The notes beneath the pieces were generated by a model. That model did no database searches. It was not told the DNA's origin and was given only the letters and a program-made list of their open reading frames with translations. Positions 11,357 to 13,012 of a DNA stretch of 13,012 bases are shown piece after piece. Position numbers and translations under genes: made by a program. This DNA is from JAFLUQ01 sp964537995 (lineage in GTDB: Bacteria > Bacillota > Clostridia > UMGS1883), in the NCBI GenBank assembly GCA_964537995.1, contig CAZICW010000045.1, positions 1 to 13,012 of the forward strand, in the 5' to 3' direction. How positions within the stretch are numbered: position 1 is the first letter of the stretch; every line of letters begins with the position of its first letter.

Positions 11357-12328
11357 TCATTCCTCAGCCTTTCCGCCCTTTTTCTCCGCTTTCTTTTTCT
11401 GCTTCGCCGCNNNNNNNNNNNNNNNNNNNNNNNNNNNNNNNNNNNNNNNNNNNNNNNNNNNNNNNNNNNNNNNNNNNNNNNNNNNNNNNNNNNNNNNNNN
11501 NNNNNNNNNNATAAAGCAGTCGTGATACAGCCTGAACTGGAACTTCCACGCGTCCTTGCTCTGGTTTTCGTCGGGTGTAAATACCTTGGGCAGCGCGAAC
11601 TTCTTAGCTTGAAGTATCGCCTCGGGATATACGAGCATGAAGTTGATAGGATCCCCAGATGCGCTGTAGCCCCACGCGCTTTCGCCCGGAGCGAGCGTTA
11701 TTCCCGTGTAGAAGCGGCTCTTGGGTACATATATGATTTTTGTGCCGTTATAGCTTGTGAGAATGTTTGAAATGCCCTTCTCGCTTCCCCATTCTCTTGC
11801 AACCGCCTTGTTGAGCGCGGGCTTGAGGTCGCTCGACACATAAAGCACTCTGCCCTGTTCGGGTACCTCGTCCGCCGTCATGGCGCGCTCCGCCTCGTCG
11901 AACGCTTCAAGGATTGTGGTGCTGTCAAGCGCTGCCGTTACCGTGTTGCCCGCGCCCGCGGCGTATTTCGCGAAGCGGTACGCGTCAAGCTCGGGCGCAA
12001 CGTGATAGCTTATGAACTTCCCCGTCACCTGTCCGAACGCCTGTCCGAGCGTCTCCTCGTCGTCCATTCTGTCAATCGATATTTCCTTGCCGCGCTCGCA
12101 GGTGAGCTTCAGTGTTTCCCATTCTACCGTAACGTCGCCCTTAGGATATCCGTCCTCGCGCGAATAATCGCCCAGCCCCGTTGTGGAAATCTTCAACACC
12201 TTGACCTCGGGCGTACCCGTAAAATCAACCTTTGTCGCCGCGTCCATTCCCTCGGTTACCGACTGCGCCCTGTAGATCTCGTCTATCACAGGCACAAATT
12301 TTGATGCGTATTCAATCGAATTTGCCAT
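11357..12328 (-). CDS. Major capsid protein (HK97-fold type), 3' part interrupted by assembly gap
   Basis: About 272 residues are visible before the gap. They start MANSIEYASKFVPVIDEIYR and include GTPEVKVLKISTTGLGDYSR, the strand VEWETLKLTCERGKEISIDR, the helix SYHVAPELDAYRFAKYA and the P-loop-like turn EQGRVLYVSSDLKPAL. They end VFTPDENQSKDAWKFQFRLY then HDCF. This pattern is common in capsid proteins paired with GP20-type scaffolds in Gram-positive siphophages and probably folds like HK97 gp5. AAAGGA lies upstream of the ATG. After the gap the nominal frame reads AAKQKKKAEKKGGKAEE to the stop at 11357. This lysine-rich end may be the true C-terminus or may belong to a separate small gene hidden by the gap, so coordinates after 11510 are provisional. 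Confidence 0.88.
   Translation of the reverse strand: MANSIEYASKFVPVIDEIYRAQSVTEGMDAATKVDFTGTPEVKVLKISTTGLGDYSREDGYPKGDVTVEWETLKLTCERGKEISIDRMDDEETLGQAFGQVTGKFISYHVAPELDAYRFAKYAAGAGNTVTAALDSTTILEAFDEAERAMTADEVPEQGRVLYVSSDLKPALNKAVAREWGSEKGISNILTSYNGTKIIYVPKSRFYTGITLAPGESAWGYSASGDPINFMLVYPEAILQAKKFALPKVFTPDENQSKDAWKFQFRLYHDCFXXXXXXXXXXXXXXXXXXXXXXXXXXXXXXXXXXAAKQKKKAEKKGGKAEE
11411..11510. other. Assembly gap (100 N) at the 3' end of the capsid gene
   Basis: Exactly 100 N, a placeholder of unknown true size. The left flank encodes a low-complexity Lys/Ala/Glu stretch on the minus strand, the kind of sequence that can break short-read assembly. A small gene between capsid and connector genes could be hidden here. 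Confidence 0.95.
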
Positions 12329-12353
12329 TTTTTAATTCATCCTTTCACTTTTT

Positions 12354-12887
12354 TTATGTTTGTGTTTCTTTCGGAAGTCCCGCGCCGCTTCTCATCGCCG
12401 CCATGAACTTGTCGCCCGCGTCTCCGCCGCCTCCGCCCAGCGGTAATGAGGTGTCCTTCGCGCTCTCGAACAAATAGCCGTGTTCCTTTTTAACGCTCTC
12501 TATCTGCTCGTCAAGCCCCGAAAGCGCGCCGTCCTTGTACTCGATTTTGCCGTCGTCAAGGAGCGCCTTAAGCGCCTTTGTGCTTCTCGCGCCGCTCTTT
12601 GAAAGCGCCATGTCTATTGCGTAGCTTCTCTCGGCTCCGTTGAGCTTGTCGCTCAAAGCCGCGGTGTCCGTGTCGTACTTGGCTTGCAGCTCGTCAAGCT
12701 TTGTCTGAAGCTCTCCCGCGTCGGGAGCTTCGTCAAGCTTTTTCTGCAGCGCTTCCGCCTCCGATTTCTTCTTGTTGTACTCCGCTTTCGGAATAAAATG
12801 CTTCGGTAATTCCTTTGACACGTCTGCCAAAAGCTCGTCCGTCGCCTCTATCCCTTTTCCTTCGAGTATTGCCTTTAACCATTCCAT
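12354..12887 (-). CDS. Phage scaffold protein (GP20 family)
   Basis: This 177-residue protein matches the GP20-type scaffold: MEWLKAILEGKGIEATDELL, a conserved FIPKAEYNKKKSEAEAL motif (residues about 31-47), and then a coiled coil of Lys/Glu/Leu repeats to about residue 90. AIDMALSKSGARSTKALKAL follows, and the C-terminal ESVKKEHGYLFESAKDTSL is typical of the family end. A five-glycine run (about 154-158) links to a final basic segment ending GLPKETQT. Scaffolds of this class direct capsid assembly and then leave the procapsid; the C-terminal part usually contacts the capsid protein. AGGAGG lies 7 nt before the ATG. The capsid gene follows 25 bp downstream. Confidence 0.9.
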   Translation of the reverse strand: MEWLKAILEGKGIEATDELLADVSKELPKHFIPKAEYNKKKSEAEALQKKLDEAPDAGELQTKLDELQAKYDTDTAALSDKLNGAERSYAIDMALSKSGARSTKALKALLDDGKIEYKDGALSGLDEQIESVKKEHGYLFESAKDTSLPLGGGGGDAGDKFMAAMRSGAGLPKETQT

Positions 12888-12944
12888 TGCTCTGCCTCCT
12901 AAGATTTTTTATGCTGTCTCTCTCAGCTCGGGGCGTTGTTCTTT

Positions 12945-12971
12945 ATGCCCTGCAACTGCCAAAAAGGGCAT
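12945..12971 (-). other. Inverted repeat in the scaffold gene leader
   Basis: ATGCCC (12945-12950) and GGGCAT (12966-12971) are complementary, with a 15-nt loop. The structure lies between the terminator-like hairpin and the scaffold ribosome site. Its role is unknown; it may shape leader RNA stability. I found no convincing promoter in 12888-12972. Confidence 0.45.
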
Positions 12972-12972
12972 T

Positions 12973-12999
12973 AAAAAAGCACTGCCGAAAGGCGGCGCT
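12973..12999 (-). terminator. Rho-independent terminator-like hairpin upstream of the scaffold gene
   Basis: On the minus strand, AGCGCCGCC (12999-12991), loop TTTC and GGCAGTGCT (12986-12978) form a 9-bp stem with one G-U pair and one C-A mismatch, followed by a run of six T (12978-12973). It would end or attenuate transcription coming from genes to the right (portal region, not seen) before scaffold and capsid genes. Confidence 0.65.
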
Positions 13000-13012
13000 T
13001 GATTATTTAATT

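Noticed and set aside
12772..13002. Plus-strand 76-codon frame at the right edge
   Set aside because: It is antisense to the scaffold start and its leader hairpins, and has no ribosome site.

Overview
This window looks like the late structural region (capsid assembly, head-tail connection, tail and baseplate) of a siphovirus-type temperate phage or prophage from a Bacillota (Clostridia-like) host. The host call is inference. It rests on AGGAGG-type ribosome sites before most genes, on protein families typical of Gram-positive siphophages (GP20-type scaffold, Gp15, TP901-type tape measure, Sipho_tail distal tail protein, Gp37-like hub), and on a Firmicutes-like HicAB. Integrase, repressor, terminase, portal, lysis genes and attachment sites are not visible, so prophage and free phage cannot be told apart. 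Two runs of exactly 100 N (8470-8569 and 11411-11510) are scaffolding gaps of unknown true size. They hide the 3' ends of the Gp15 gene and of the major capsid gene.

All structural genes run on the minus strand, so the reading order is right to left. The right edge has a terminator-like hairpin and a short leader. Then come scaffold (12887), major capsid (12328), a cysteine-rich head-tail connector (11355), a head-closure candidate (11020), a minor capsid/neck protein with the VDTG motif (10739), a tail terminator (10365), the major tail protein (9937), two tail-assembly chaperone-like proteins (9433 and 9117, the second being Gp15), the 1451-residue tape measure (8445-4090), the distal tail protein (3149), a Gp37-like tail hub/lysin (2307), a beta-rich baseplate or receptor-binding candidate (1360) and a BppU-like protein cut by the window edge (497-1). 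Most junctions are 1-11 bp overlaps or gaps of less than 30 bp, as in one long late operon.

The striking exception lies between tape measure and distal tail genes, which are usually adjacent. A roughly 0.9 kb segment (about 3190-4090) carries a plus-strand, lower-GC hicA-hicB toxin-antitoxin operon pointing against the late operon. It has a near-ideal promoter (TTGACA, 17 bp, TATAAT) whose spacer holds a perfect 8+8 bp palindrome, a TTG-started 57-residue HicA, a hairpin spanning the hicA stop codon, and HicB with a C-terminal ribbon-helix-helix. Downstream are a start-less remnant resembling a ribbon-helix-helix C-terminus, a 21-bp direct repeat in two copies 70 bp apart, and a terminator whose U-tract overlaps the tape measure stop codon. 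This is the layout of a phage moron: a self-contained cargo unit inside the structural operon.

I saw no tRNA, rRNA, CRISPR array, insertion sequence or transposase. The most interesting points are the HicAB moron and its regulatory DNA, the debris on its right flank, the lysine-rich sequence next to the capsid gap, the cysteine-rich connector, and the paired repeats in the tape measure.
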